DNA of 64,000 bases from Rhodococcus sp. SBT000017 (GTDB taxonomy: Bacteria; Actinomycetota; Actinomycetes; Mycobacteriales; Mycobacteriaceae), in NCBI RefSeq assembly GCF_003688915.1, contig NZ_REFU01000002.1:558001-622000 (forward strand), read 5' to 3'. Position numbers and translations under genes: made by a program. Shown here in pieces: positions 8,470 to 17,450 of this stretch (the stretch's first letter is position 1; each line of letters begins with the position of its first letter). The notes below the pieces were generated by a model. That model was not told the DNA's origin. It made no database searches and worked only from the letters and a program-made list of their open reading frames with translations.

Positions 8470-9207
8470 ATGTCCACAACAGACCGATTCGGCCCACACT
8501 CCAGGGGCAAGATCGACCGCGAGTACGTGGTGTCGGCCGCGCTGTGCATCGTCGATCGCACCGGCCTCGACAGCCTGTCGATCCGGAGCCTCGCGGCGTC
8601 GATCGATCGCGATCCGATGACCGTGTACCGGTACCTCCCGACCAAGGAGGCACTACTCGACGCCATCGCCGATTCGATACTCAGTCCGCTCGTGACGGTC
8701 GATGTGACCGATGCCGATTGGCAGGGACAACTACGAATGTTCGCTCGGCACTATCGCTGTCTCGCCCTCGAGCATCCGCACGCGGTAATTCTGCTGTCCA
8801 CCCGCCCTCATCGAACGCCGCTCGGACTGGGCACCACGAGGTCTTTGAGGTCACTCGAAAGCGTGCTGGCGTTGCTGATCAACGCAGGATTCACCGCACC
8901 CGAAGCGTTGTCGACCTATCGGCTGCTCAAGTCCTTCCTCCGCGGTCACCTGCTGAGCGAGACTCAGGAAATGCCCGAGAACCCCGACGAGACCGGCGAC
9001 CGCCTCAGCCTGGCGTTGCGCCGACTACCCGTCGACGAATTTCCGTTGCTGTCCACTCTGCCGCCGCTCATCACCGCGTACGACGGTGCCCACGAACTCG
9101 AGCGTGGCCTGGACGTCCTGTTCGCAGGTCTCGTGCGCACCGTTGTGCCGGCCGAGGCTGTCACGCCCGCCGAATCGGCGCGAAAGTCTGCACTGAGTCT
9201 CGAGTGA
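8470..9207 (+). CDS. TetR-family regulator with TetR-like C-terminal domain
   Basis: About 245 residues from the ATG at 8470, which follows a GAAAGGGG ribosome binding site; an in-frame ATG at 8419 has no such site. The N-terminal helix-turn-helix is clear: IRSLAASIDRDPMTVYRYLPTK, with the Y-R-Y-L-P-T-K end of the TetR family. The all-alpha C-terminal ligand domain resembles the tetracycline-repressor C-terminal family, with Y..L...HP.AV.LLSTRP and the GF...EAL..YR.L.S segment. It probably represses its own promoter through the palindrome at 8341-8355. The MFS gene at 9973-11667 is a possible further target. The gene overlaps the convergent hydrolase gene by 47 nt. Confidence 0.85.
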   Translation: MSTTDRFGPHSRGKIDREYVVSAALCIVDRTGLDSLSIRSLAASIDRDPMTVYRYLPTKEALLDAIADSILSPLVTVDVTDADWQGQLRMFARHYRCLALEHPHAVILLSTRPHRTPLGLGTTRSLRSLESVLALLINAGFTAPEALSTYRLLKSFLRGHLLSETQEMPENPDETGDRLSLALRRLPVDEFPLLSTLPPLITAYDGAHELERGLDVLFAGLVRTVVPAEAVTPAESARKSALSLE

Positions 9208-9877
9208 GGAAGTCCAGCAGGATCGCGTTGCACAGCGCAGGCTTCTCGACCAAGAGCCCATGGGAAGTGCCCGGCACGATCGAGAGTTCGGCGACCGGCA
9301 CGCTGCGATAGAACTCGGTGGCGTGCTCGATGCTCACCTCGTCGTCGTCGCCGATCATCACCAGCGTGCGGACCGACAGCTCGGCCAGCATCTCGGGCGT
9401 CAGCGCCGGATCGGTGCTGTGCATGTCGTCGAGCCTGCGCACGAAATCGCTTCGCTCGGTCTGGCCGGACATTCCACCGCCCCAGCCGTCGCGGTGGAAC
9501 ACGCTTGCCACACAGGCGAGGCGCTCCACCAGATCCGGTCTCTCCAGTGCGACGAGCAGGGCCACCACACCGCCGTCGCTGCATCCCGCCAGCTTCGTCG
9601 GTCCACCGACCACCTGCTCGATGAACGCGATGGTGTCGGCGGCCATATCCGCAAAGGTCAACGCCGTCGACAGTCCGGGCCCCTCGACATCGGGGGTTCG
9701 GCCGTGGCCCCGACGCTCGGGGGTGTACACCCGCATCGTCGACGCCAGGCCGGCGACGGTGACGTCGAGCGCCCGCGCGTCGACACCACCGGGGTGCAGA
9801 AACACCACCGGCTCCCCGTCGCCGACCTCTGCGTACCAGGTCTGCACCGGCCCTAGCTGTACCGAGCGCTCTGTCAT
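9161..9877 (-). CDS. alpha/beta-fold hydrolase
   Basis: About 238 residues of alpha/beta-hydrolase. Visible motifs are the oxyanion loop VVFLHPGG, a YTPERRGHGRTPD strand and turn, the nucleophile elbow GCSDGG (Ser of G-x-S-x-G), a late acid in VMIGDDDEVS and the catalytic His in GTSHGLLVE. The residue after the nucleophile (Asp) and the overall pattern suit small-ester or lactone hydrolases and bromoperoxidase-type members; the substrate is unknown. I chose the ATG at 9877, which has GGGAG five nt upstream, instead of the earlier ATG at 9904. It is transcribed towards the TetR gene, and their ends overlap. Confidence 0.85.
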   Translation of the reverse strand: MTERSVQLGPVQTWYAEVGDGEPVVFLHPGGVDARALDVTVAGLASTMRVYTPERRGHGRTPDVEGPGLSTALTFADMAADTIAFIEQVVGGPTKLAGCSDGGVVALLVALERPDLVERLACVASVFHRDGWGGGMSGQTERSDFVRRLDDMHSTDPALTPEMLAELSVRTLVMIGDDDEVSIEHATEFYRSVPVAELSIVPGTSHGLLVEKPALCNAILLDFLTRDSVQTFAPIRRA

Positions 9878-9972
9878 GAAACTCCCATTCGCACCCGGAT
9901 CCACCAGCGGCGGCCTCGCCCGGCTACCTGTGCAGACCTGCGCGTCGCCCGAAACTCACCGGAGGGCCCCGA

Positions 9973-11667
9973 TCAGACCAGACCGGGCCCCGCCTCGTTC
10001 GCGCGTTCTTCGTCTCGTTCCTGCTGCGCAGCGGCCAGACCCGACATCGTCCGTAGCGGCACTTCTTTCAAAAAGAGCACCAGCACGAATCCGAGGAGCA
10101 TCAGGATCGACACTGCCAGGAACACGTAGTCCATGGCGTCGGAGAAGCCGATGCGGAACGGCTCGGCAAGAGCAGGTTCGAGCTTCTGAATGAACGAGCT
10201 GTCCTGCAGTGCACTGCCTGCAACGGAGGCGTCACCCGAGGCGATGGCCTGCGCGAAACCGGACTGCAGGGGATCGGAACTCGTTGCCGCGCTCTGTACC
10301 GCATGCTGGAACGCCGGGGTCGAACTCGCGGCAACCAACGCGTCACCCGTCTTCGGGGTCAGCTGGGTGAACAGCATCGACAGGAAGACGGCAATGCCCA
10401 CAGTCGCACCGATCTGTCGGAAGAACGTTGCGGCAGAGGTGGATACACCCATGTCCTTGGGCGGCATCGCATTCTGGATGGCCAGGGTCAGCGGCTGCAT
10501 CATCGAACCGAGACCGAGGCCGAACACACCCATGACGACCATCGTCTGCCACAGCGGGGTATCGGCGTGCACGTAGTGGAAGACGAACATCGCGATGGCC
10601 ATCAGAGCCGTACCGACGATCGGAAAGATCTTGTAGCGCCCAGTCTTCGAGATCATCCGACCCGAGACGATCGACGCGATCATCAGGGCACCGACGAGGG
10701 GCAGGGTCTGGTAGCCGGCCAGTGTCGGCGAGGATCCCTTGACCACCTGCAGGTACTGCGGCAGCAGCGAGATGCCGCCGAACATGGCCGCTCCGGCGAT
10801 GACGCTGACAGCAATACACAACGAGAACAACGGGTTTCGGAAGAATCGCATGGGGATTAGGGCGTCGTCGCCCATCTTGATCTCGGCGAGCACGAACGCG
10901 ATGACGCCGACGATTCCGATTCCGAAGCACAGCAGGGCCCGCGGCGAGCTCCATCCCCACACGCGTCCCTGCTCGGCGATGATGAGCAGCGGCACGAGGC
11001 CGACGCTGAGAAGTACTGCGCCCCAACAGTCGACGCGCGTCTCGCGACGATACACCGGCAGGTTCAGTACTCGCCACACCACCACGAGTGCGATGATGCC
11101 CAGCGGGACGTTGATGTAGAAAACCCAACGCCAGCCGGTGATTCCGAGGATCGACGACTGCCCGGCGAGCAGTCCACCGATGACCGGCCCGAGCACGCTG
11201 GACGTCCCGAACACGGCCAGGAAGTAGCCCTGGTACTTGGCACGTTCGCGCGGCGGGACGATATCGCCGATGATCGCCAGGGCCATCGACATCAGACCAC
11301 CTGCACCGAGGCCTTGGACGGCACGGAAGGCGGCGAGCTCGTACATCGACGTCGCGATGCCGCACAGCATCGATCCGACGACGAAGATCGAGATGGCCGT
11401 CATGAAGAACGGCTTGCGCCCGTAGAGGTCGGACAGCTTGCCGTACAACGGGGTCGAGACCGTCGAGGTGATGAGGTAGGCCGTCGTCACCCAGGCCAGA
11501 ACCGAGAACCCGTTGAGGTCGTCGGCAATGGTGCGGACGGACGTCGAGACGATGGTCTGATCGAGGGCCGCGAGGAACATGCCCATCATCAGGCCCGACA
11601 GAATCGTCATGATCTCGCGATGCGAATACTCGCCGGTCGCTGAGGTCACTTCAGGCTCGGTTACCAT
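9973..11667 (-). CDS. MFS drug exporter, DHA2 (14-TM, EmrB/QacA) family
   Basis: 564 residues with 14 predicted membrane spans. The first span carries the DHA2 signature LAALDQTIVSTS, and the loop 2-3 motif is GKLSDLYGRKPFF (motif A, G-x-L-a-D-x-x-G-r-k-x). Motif C for antiporters is seen as VLGPVIGGLLAGQ. A long extracellular loop occurs near residues 430-495, and the basic/acidic C-terminal tail ends EAGPGLV. The family exports hydrophobic drugs or dyes in exchange for protons; the substrate is not predictable. ATG start at 11667. An inverted repeat, GTGTCC / GGACAC (11700-11725), lies upstream. Confidence 0.9.
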   Translation of the reverse strand: MVTEPEVTSATGEYSHREIMTILSGLMMGMFLAALDQTIVSTSVRTIADDLNGFSVLAWVTTAYLITSTVSTPLYGKLSDLYGRKPFFMTAISIFVVGSMLCGIATSMYELAAFRAVQGLGAGGLMSMALAIIGDIVPPRERAKYQGYFLAVFGTSSVLGPVIGGLLAGQSSILGITGWRWVFYINVPLGIIALVVVWRVLNLPVYRRETRVDCWGAVLLSVGLVPLLIIAEQGRVWGWSSPRALLCFGIGIVGVIAFVLAEIKMGDDALIPMRFFRNPLFSLCIAVSVIAGAAMFGGISLLPQYLQVVKGSSPTLAGYQTLPLVGALMIASIVSGRMISKTGRYKIFPIVGTALMAIAMFVFHYVHADTPLWQTMVVMGVFGLGLGSMMQPLTLAIQNAMPPKDMGVSTSAATFFRQIGATVGIAVFLSMLFTQLTPKTGDALVAASSTPAFQHAVQSAATSSDPLQSGFAQAIASGDASVAGSALQDSSFIQKLEPALAEPFRIGFSDAMDYVFLAVSILMLLGFVLVLFLKEVPLRTMSGLAAAQQERDEERANEAGPGLV

Positions 11668-11699
11668 CTTTTTGACGCACCTCTACATAGCGTTTACTT

Positions 11700-11725
11700 G
11701 TGTCCTACAACGATATTCGGGACAC
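11700..11725. promoter_or_regulatory. inverted repeat upstream of the DHA2 exporter
   Basis: GTGTCC and GGACAC are perfect 6-bp arms separated by 14 nt and centred about 45 nt upstream of the exporter start. They may be a regulator site; no partner can be named from the sequence. Confidence 0.35.
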
Positions 11726-11773
11726 CAGCATGCGCGCAGAACGCCGTCTGTGCAACGAATTAAGGCAGGTGGT

Positions 11774-13054
11774 CTACTTACGCCTCATCCGGTCTCGCAC
11801 CTCACGCATCGTGTGCGGGTGAATGCCCTCGGCAGCGAGCACCCGCCGAGTCTTGCGCCGCGTCAACAGAACCCCGGTGATCGCGACGATCCACACCGGG
11901 AACTGCGCGAGCAACGCCACCCGGAAACCGTCGAACGTGTACCCGCCCATCGCGTCGAGAATCCATCCGATCGCCGCGATCACCAACAGCGAAGCCAGGA
12001 AGCCGCCGATATTCACCATCCCCTGCGCCGTCCCCAGATTGGCGCTCGGATTGAACGTGCGGGCGTAATCGAACCCGATCACCGATCCCGGACCACCCAC
12101 CGAGATCACCACGACGAGCAGCACCAGCAACCACAGCGGCGCGGGTCCTGGCAGCGCCAACACGATCGCCCACATCGTCGCGTTGCTGATCATGATCGCC
12201 AGTACCAGCCACGACCGACGCATCGGGTAGCGCCCGGTGAGAAGACCCACCACGATGCCCGACGCCACCGCGGCCAGCACCGACATCGTCAGCAACGCTC
12301 CGGCCGTCGATGCCGACAGGCCCTGCGCCGACGTCAGATACGGCACACCCCACAGCAAGGCGAAGACCGTGATCGAGAACTGGGTGCCCATGTGCGAGAA
12401 GAAGCCGAGCCGGGTGCCGGGCCGACGCCACACCTCGGCGATGGAGGCGAGGGTCTGTCGCAGCGTCGTCGGCTCGAACACGGGGGCAGCACCGTCGTCG
12501 GGGCGATCCCTGACGAGCGCGAGAACCAGTACGAGGGCGAGGAGCCCGAGTGCCGCTGCGCTGCCGAACGCGAACGTCCAGCCGGGTCCGTTCAACAGAA
12601 TCAAGAACGGGACCGCGGAGAGCACCTGGCCGAGCTGGCCGAGCAGACCGGTCAGCTGCGAGACGATCGGCACTCGTCGCGGCGAGAACCAGCGCGGCAC
12701 CAACCGCAGCACCGAGATGAACGTGAGCGCATCACCGACACCCACGAACGCCCGCGCAGCCACCGCGATGGGGAGCGATTCCGTGAGCGCCAGCGTGATC
12801 TGAGCCGACGCCATGATCAACGCGCCCGCGGCGATCATCTTGCGCGAACCGATGCGATCCAGCAGTACCCCGGCCGGGATCTGCATTCCCGCGTACACGA
12901 TCACCTGCAGCACCACGAACGACGACAGCAGGGACGGCGACACCGAGAACCGATCGGCCGCACTCAGGCCGGCGACGCCGAAGGACGTCCGGTGCAGCAC
13001 TCCGACGATGTAGGCGAAGACACCGACGCCCCACACCACCCACACGGTTCTCAC
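11774..13054 (-). CDS. MFS transporter
   Basis: About 426 residues, 12 predicted spans, major facilitator superfamily. Motif A appears as LLDRIGSRKMI after span 2, and the N-terminal half has FGVAGLSAADRFSVSP in the first periplasmic loop. The C-terminal part is basic (TRRKTRRVLA). The layout resembles nitrate/sugar-phosphate-type or small-metabolite MFS carriers, but the solute is unknown. The frame stays open further upstream across the aroQ promoter. I chose the GTG at 13054 because the segment after it begins the first membrane span and the upstream part is of low quality. It is divergent from aroQ. Confidence 0.8.
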   Translation of the reverse strand: MRTVWVVWGVGVFAYIVGVLHRTSFGVAGLSAADRFSVSPSLLSSFVVLQVIVYAGMQIPAGVLLDRIGSRKMIAAGALIMASAQITLALTESLPIAVAARAFVGVGDALTFISVLRLVPRWFSPRRVPIVSQLTGLLGQLGQVLSAVPFLILLNGPGWTFAFGSAAALGLLALVLVLALVRDRPDDGAAPVFEPTTLRQTLASIAEVWRRPGTRLGFFSHMGTQFSITVFALLWGVPYLTSAQGLSASTAGALLTMSVLAAVASGIVVGLLTGRYPMRRSWLVLAIMISNATMWAIVLALPGPAPLWLLVLLVVVISVGGPGSVIGFDYARTFNPSANLGTAQGMVNIGGFLASLLVIAAIGWILDAMGGYTFDGFRVALLAQFPVWIVAITGVLLTRRKTRRVLAAEGIHPHTMREVRDRMRRK

Positions 13055-13145
13055 GCGGTCACTGCTTTCACCGGAACAGTCTCTCAAGGGCTCTGTGAAA
13101 TGATCGGACGCGGTAGTTCGTCGAGTATGGGAAGCGAGTCGAGTC

Positions 13146-13580
13146 ATGGCCGAACAGGTACTGGTATTGAACGGCCCGAATCTGAACATGCTCGGCACCA
13201 GGCAGCCGGAGGTGTACGGCCACGCCACTCTCGCCGACGTCGTCACCCTGTGCGAGAAGACCGGCGCCGAGCACGGACTCACCGTCCGGGCCGAGCAGTC
13301 CAACCACGAGGGCCAGCTCATCGACTGGATTCACGAGGCCCGTGGGGTGGCGTCGGGCATCGTCATCAATCCGGGCGGGTTGACGCATACGTCCGTGGCA
13401 CTGCGCGACGCACTCGTCATCCCGGAGGTGCCGATCATCGAGGTGCACATTTCCAACGTGCACGCCCGCGAGGAGTTTCGGCACCACTCCTTCGTCTCCC
13501 CCATCGCCAGCGGTGTCATCGCCGGACTCGGGATCGACGGATACCGATTCGCCATCCAACGGCTCGCTTCTCTCATCTGA
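13146..13580 (+). CDS. aroQ: type II 3-dehydroquinate dehydratase
   Basis: 144 residues, the normal length for the dodecameric type II enzyme. It converts 3-dehydroquinate to 3-dehydroshikimate in the shikimate pathway. The active-site signatures are intact: [18 protein letters not shown] with the catalytic Tyr in the flexible lid (Arg and Tyr of R-x-P-x-x-Y-G), [31 protein letters not shown] and [17 protein letters not shown] with the catalytic His. The gene stands apart from other aro genes and is divergent from an MFS gene. Confidence 0.97.
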   Translation: MAEQVLVLNGPNLNMLGTRQPEVYGHATLADVVTLCEKTGAEHGLTVRAEQSNHEGQLIDWIHEARGVASGIVINPGGLTHTSVALRDALVIPEVPIIEVHISNVHAREEFRHHSFVSPIASGVIAGLGIDGYRFAIQRLASLI

Positions 13581-13626
13581 CACAGCTCTCATCCGGCGCT
13601 CAGGATCGACTGCCTAGACTGGCCGC

Positions 13627-14379
13627 GTGAACACGAGCAAGAACGTCTCCAAAGACATCAAGGCCATGCAGAACGGCGACAAGAATCGTCGGACTCTGAT
13701 CCAGATCGTCGTCGCAGTCGTTCTGATCGCGCTCGTGGCTGCAATCGCACTGTTCATCGTCAACAAGGATTCGACGTCGGGGGATGCATCTCCCGCCGCA
13801 GGCTCCGGCGCGTCGACCGGAGCCCAGCTCACCCCCGCGTCTTTGACGGACGACGGTGCCATCCGCTTCGGCAACCCCGACGCCACCACCGTCATCAGCG
13901 TCGTCGAGGACTTCCAGTGCCCGGCGTGCAAGAACTTCGAGTCCATCAGCGGATCGACGTTGCAGCAGCTGGCCGACGCAGGCAATGTCGCCGTCGACTA
14001 TCGCCCCATCTCCATTCTCGACCGGTTCTCGAACGGAACCATGTACTCGACGCGCGCCGCGAGCGCTGCTGTCTGCGTCGCCGAGAACGACCGCGAGAAC
14101 TGGATGAACTGGCACACCGCCATGTTCGAGCAGCAGCCGTCCGAGGGCGGTACCGGACTGACCGACGACGAGCTCGTCGCGATCGCCGCATCTGCCGGTG
14201 CCGACTCCCCCGCCGTCGCGTCGTGCATCACCGACGGCAGCTACACCGATTGGGTCACCACCCAGACACAGTCGGTCCTCGGCGAAGGCATCAACGGAAC
14301 ACCGAACGTCCGGGTCAACGGCACCGACATCGCTAACCCGACGCCCGAGAACATCCTCGCCGCCGCAGCCGGTAACTGA
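13627..14379 (+). CDS. membrane-anchored DsbA-family thiol-disulfide oxidoreductase
   Basis: 250 residues. A cytosolic basic N-terminus is followed by one membrane span (about residues 25-47), a Ser/Gly linker and a thioredoxin/DsbA fold. The active site is FQCPACKNFE (C-P-A-C), and a cis-Pro loop is visible as INGTPNVRVNG. Actinobacterial enzymes of this type insert disulfides into exported proteins. The next gene, 18 nt downstream, encodes a VKOR-like protein, the usual electron acceptor that reoxidises DsbA in actinobacteria, so the two form a complete oxidative-folding unit. Confidence 0.9.
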   Translation: MNTSKNVSKDIKAMQNGDKNRRTLIQIVVAVVLIALVAAIALFIVNKDSTSGDASPAAGSGASTGAQLTPASLTDDGAIRFGNPDATTVISVVEDFQCPACKNFESISGSTLQQLADAGNVAVDYRPISILDRFSNGTMYSTRAASAAVCVAENDRENWMNWHTAMFEQQPSEGGTGLTDDELVAIAASAGADSPAVASCITDGSYTDWVTTQTQSVLGEGINGTPNVRVNGTDIANPTPENILAAAAGN

Positions 14380-14397
14380 GCAACTGGTAACCGAACC

Positions 14398-14985
14398 ATG
14401 CGAACCCGAGCAGGCGCTGCAGTTGTCGGCCCAGCTGTCTTCACCCTGTTCAGCGCTCTCGGGTTACTCGCTGCGCTGACGCTGACGATCGAGCGATTCA
14501 AACTGCTCGAGGACGCGTCGTACGTCCCGTCGTGCAGCCTGAATCCGGTGCTCTCGTGCGGGTCGGTGATGGTGACGAAACAGGCGGCGCTCTTCGGCTT
14601 CCCGAACCCCATCCTCGGCATCGTCGCCTTCTCCGTCGCTCTCGTCGCCGGGGTGCTGTGGCTCGGCCGCGTCGAACTGCCGCACTGGTTCTGGCTCGGA
14701 CTGAGCGCGGGCCTGCTGCTCGGTGAAGTGTTCGTGCACTGGCTGATCTTCGAGAGCCTGTACGAGATCAACGCTCTGTGCCCCTACTGCATGGTGGTGT
14801 GGGCGGTGACGATGCCGTTGTTCGTGCTGTCTCTGAGCCGATTGGTCGGCTCCGGCCCGAACAACGGCGGCACTGTCGGCCGTCTCTTCCTCGAATGGCG
14901 GTGGACGCTGCTCGCGGTGTGGTACGCAATCGTCGTCGCGCTCATCGGAATCCGCTTCTCGGACTATTGGGCATCCCTGTTCTGA
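14398..14985 (+). CDS. vitamin K epoxide reductase (VKOR) family protein
   Basis: 195 residues with four to five membrane spans. The conserved VKOR features are all present: the first Cys pair in PSCSLNPVLSCGSVM, the conserved Ser/Thr and FGFPN loop, and the CPYC quinone-proximal redox motif in LCPYCMVVW. It passes electrons from the DsbA-like partner to menaquinone and so regenerates the oxidant for disulfide formation outside the cytoplasmic membrane. It is transcribed with the DsbA gene. Confidence 0.93.
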   Translation: MRTRAGAAVVGPAVFTLFSALGLLAALTLTIERFKLLEDASYVPSCSLNPVLSCGSVMVTKQAALFGFPNPILGIVAFSVALVAGVLWLGRVELPHWFWLGLSAGLLLGEVFVHWLIFESLYEINALCPYCMVVWAVTMPLFVLSLSRLVGSGPNNGGTVGRLFLEWRWTLLAVWYAIVVALIGIRFSDYWASLF

Positions 14986-15014
14986 CAGTTTCGCAAAACT
15001 CATGAGTCGAACGT

Positions 15015-15074
15015 CTGCACCGTGCATGATGGGTGCAGCACCCGAGTGAGCCTGATCACAGCTACTGGCTCGGG
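15015..15074 (+). promoter_or_regulatory. structured 5' leader of the NlpC/P60 hydrolase gene
   Basis: Two adjacent stems lie between VKOR and the hydrolase gene: CTGCACC / GGTGCAG (15015-15021 with 15032-15038) and CCCGAG / CTCGGG (15041-15046 with 15069-15074). The second can also pair as GAGCC / GGCTC, giving alternative folds. They end about 20 nt before the AGGAG ribosome binding site. The leader could regulate the cell-wall hydrolase, but it is too short and lacks the conserved motifs of the c-di-AMP riboswitch. Confidence 0.4.
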
Positions 15075-15104
15075 GAAGATCGTTCGAGTAGCAGGAGTCG
15101 ATAC

Positions 15105-16622
15105 ATGGCAGGCGATCCATTCGCAGTCATCGTTGCCGTCATCGTGTCCGCCGCCGGTGTTGTCGCCGGAACGGACGCCCCGGCTCCGATTCCGGATCAG
15201 GCGGTGCAGGATCAGGCGGCAGAGATTGCCGCCAACGCCGAGGAACAGGCAACGACGATGAGCGATCAGTGGACCGAACTCCTGGGCACTCTGCCCGAAC
15301 CTGCCGCCGACATCGCCGACCGCACCCTCTCCGACGCCGCCGAGGGCCTGCACACCGCCGCCGAACCGATGCTCCCCGACCTGCCGACGGTGGAAGACAT
15401 CGAAGCAGTCGATACAGAGGCAGCCGATACAGAAGCGGCCGCCACCGGGGCAGCGGTGCCGACCGCGCCGGAAGATGCACTGGCCGCACTCCCCACCGCA
15501 GTTGCTACCGGTTCCCCCTCGGCGCCATTGCCGTTCAGTGTGTTCTCGTCGAGTGCGGTGTCCACCACTGCGGCCGCACTCGGTGCCGGTGCCGTTCAAT
15601 TTGCCGGCCGCACGTACACCGCCGCCGATATCGCCACCCAGACGGCATTCATGGCGTCGGCCGAGGCCATTCGGCGCGCGTTGTTCCCCGGTCAACCCGC
15701 CACGTTCACCGGCATCAATGTGGGCCCGATCGCTTTGGGTGCAGTGGGAGCCATCACCGCCTTCGTGCCGTGGCTGCAGAAGGCAGGCAACATCTGCGGC
15801 GGCGTCAAGGCGACGACGATCGCGGCACTGTATGCCGCCGAGAACGGCTTTCGACACGGCCCCACTGCTCCGGTCTCGAGCACCGGCGCGCAAGGTCCTG
15901 GGCAGTTCATGCCCGGCACCTGGGCGACGTACGGCAAGGACTACGACGGCAACGGCGTCATCGACGTCAACAGCATCGGTGATTCGGTGATGGCGTCGGG
16001 CACCCTGCTGTGCGATATCTACGGACAGGTCGACGGTTGGAAGCGGGAAGGCAGGGTGTCCGGTGACACCTTGGATCTGACCCTGGCCGGATACAACGCA
16101 GGCGCGGGAGCGGTACTGCGATCGGGCGGAATGCCCTCGGGCACATTCGATTACGAGACGCAGACCAAGCCGTACGTCTCTCGCATCCGGGCGACCGAAG
16201 CGCAGTTCGCGGCCATCCTCACCCCGTTCGCCGGACTCGACCTCACCGGAATCGGCGGCCGATCGGTGCAGTTGGCGATGGACTACCTGGGACTGCCGTA
16301 CGTCTGGGGCGGCGGAAACATCAACGGACCGTCCGGTGGCGGATTCGACTGCTCGGGCCTGACGTCGTACGCCCTCTACAAGGCCTCGGGCGGAAAGGTC
16401 ACCTTGCCCCGCACCTCGGAAACTCAGTGGAACGTGGGCACCGAGATCCCGATGGAGCTCGCGCAACCGGGCGATCTGCTGTTCGGCAACTTCGGACCGG
16501 CCGGGCCGGGTCACGTGTCGATCTACATGGGCAACGGGCAGATGGTGCATGCACCCCAACGCGGCGACGTCGTTCGAGTAGCACCGGTGTTCGACGGAAT
16601 GCGCGCCCGTCACATCGTCTAG
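15105..16622 (+). CDS. bifunctional transglycosylase-like / NlpC-P60 peptidoglycan hydrolase
   Basis: About 505 residues from the ATG at 15105, which has AGGAG nine nt upstream. The N-terminus is a hydrophobic export segment, followed by a long Ala/Glu/Thr-rich linker. The central domain (about 235-370) is SLT-like: the catalytic Glu in the AAENGF segment, AQGPGQFMPGTWATYG and LAGYNAGAGAV. The C-terminal domain (about 385-505) is NlpC/P60, with DCSGLTSYAL (catalytic Cys), HVSIYMG (His) and a VHAPQRGD end. It would cleave both glycan strands and the stem peptide of peptidoglycan, as RipA-like or Rpf-linked hydrolases do in cell separation. Confidence 0.9.
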   Translation: MAGDPFAVIVAVIVSAAGVVAGTDAPAPIPDQAVQDQAAEIAANAEEQATTMSDQWTELLGTLPEPAADIADRTLSDAAEGLHTAAEPMLPDLPTVEDIEAVDTEAADTEAAATGAAVPTAPEDALAALPTAVATGSPSAPLPFSVFSSSAVSTTAAALGAGAVQFAGRTYTAADIATQTAFMASAEAIRRALFPGQPATFTGINVGPIALGAVGAITAFVPWLQKAGNICGGVKATTIAALYAAENGFRHGPTAPVSSTGAQGPGQFMPGTWATYGKDYDGNGVIDVNSIGDSVMASGTLLCDIYGQVDGWKREGRVSGDTLDLTLAGYNAGAGAVLRSGGMPSGTFDYETQTKPYVSRIRATEAQFAAILTPFAGLDLTGIGGRSVQLAMDYLGLPYVWGGGNINGPSGGGFDCSGLTSYALYKASGGKVTLPRTSETQWNVGTEIPMELAQPGDLLFGNFGPAGPGHVSIYMGNGQMVHAPQRGDVVRVAPVFDGMRARHIV

Positions 16623-16658
16623 CGGTGCACACTCGGCCTGTCCGCGTACAGTGCGGTC

Positions 16659-17450
16659 GTGACCAATGCACGCGTGGAACCGGCCGGCTTCGACGACGAA
16701 CTGGCACCGGAGCCGCCTCCCGGTGAAGGCTTCGAGACCAACTGGCCGGTGCGGACGGGCGACATCGATCCGAACAACCGACTGAGGTTCGACGGCGTTG
16801 CCCGCTACCTGCAGGACATCGGTACCGACAACCTCGACGCCACTCCCCTGGGCAAGACAGATCCCATGTGGATCGTGCGGCGCACCGTCATCGACGTCTT
16901 CGAGCCGATCCATTTCCCGGACCGAGTGCACATGCGGCGTTGGTGTTCGTCGATGTCGACGCGGTGGTCGAACATGCGCGTGGCACTGACGACACCGAAG
17001 GGTGGGCGCATCGAGACCGAGGGCTTCTGGATCAACATCAGCAAGGACACCGGAATGCCGACCCGCATCAGCGACGGCGCACTGGAAATGCTGGCCCGAA
17101 CCACCGATCAACACCGGTTGCGGTGGAAGGCATGGCTGACCGAGCCGGTGCCGGCCGAATCGCCCACCGATCTGCAGTTCCCTTTGCGCGCAACCGATAT
17201 CGACCCGTTCAACCACCTCAACAACGCTGCCTACTGGCACGCGATCGAGGAGTTGCTGGTGGACGTGCCCGAGCTGGCCGCGGCGCCGCACCGCGCCGTC
17301 ATCGAGTACCTGACCCCGGTGCTGGCCAACGAACGTGTCACTCTGCGCCACCGCTACGACGGCGGGGCGCTCACCGTCTGGTTCGTCGTCACCGGAGCAT
17401 CGGGCGAGCCAACGGTGCGCACCGTCGCCAAGGTTGCCGCCAGAGCCTGA
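16659..17450 (+). CDS. acyl-ACP thioesterase family protein
   Basis: 263 residues with two hotdog domains in tandem. The first contains DIDPNNRLRFDGVARYLQDIG and the second contains DIDPFNHLNNAAYWHAIEE, matching the Asn/His catalytic region of FatA/FatB-like acyl-ACP thioesterases. The family hydrolyses acyl-ACP to free fatty acid; chain specificity cannot be read from the sequence. GTG start at 16659. Its 3' end overlaps the convergent AMP-ligase frame by 97 nt. Since that operon contains two acyl-activating ligases, a fatty-acid or dicarboxylate link is possible but unproven. Confidence 0.88.
   Translation: MTNARVEPAGFDDELAPEPPPGEGFETNWPVRTGDIDPNNRLRFDGVARYLQDIGTDNLDATPLGKTDPMWIVRRTVIDVFEPIHFPDRVHMRRWCSSMSTRWSNMRVALTTPKGGRIETEGFWINISKDTGMPTRISDGALEMLARTTDQHRLRWKAWLTEPVPAESPTDLQFPLRATDIDPFNHLNNAAYWHAIEELLVDVPELAAAPHRAVIEYLTPVLANERVTLRHRYDGGALTVWFVVTGASGEPTVRTVAKVAARA

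Noticed and set aside
15015..15104. c-di-AMP (ydaO) riboswitch
   Set aside because: The leader is too short and lacks the conserved internal-loop motifs of that class.
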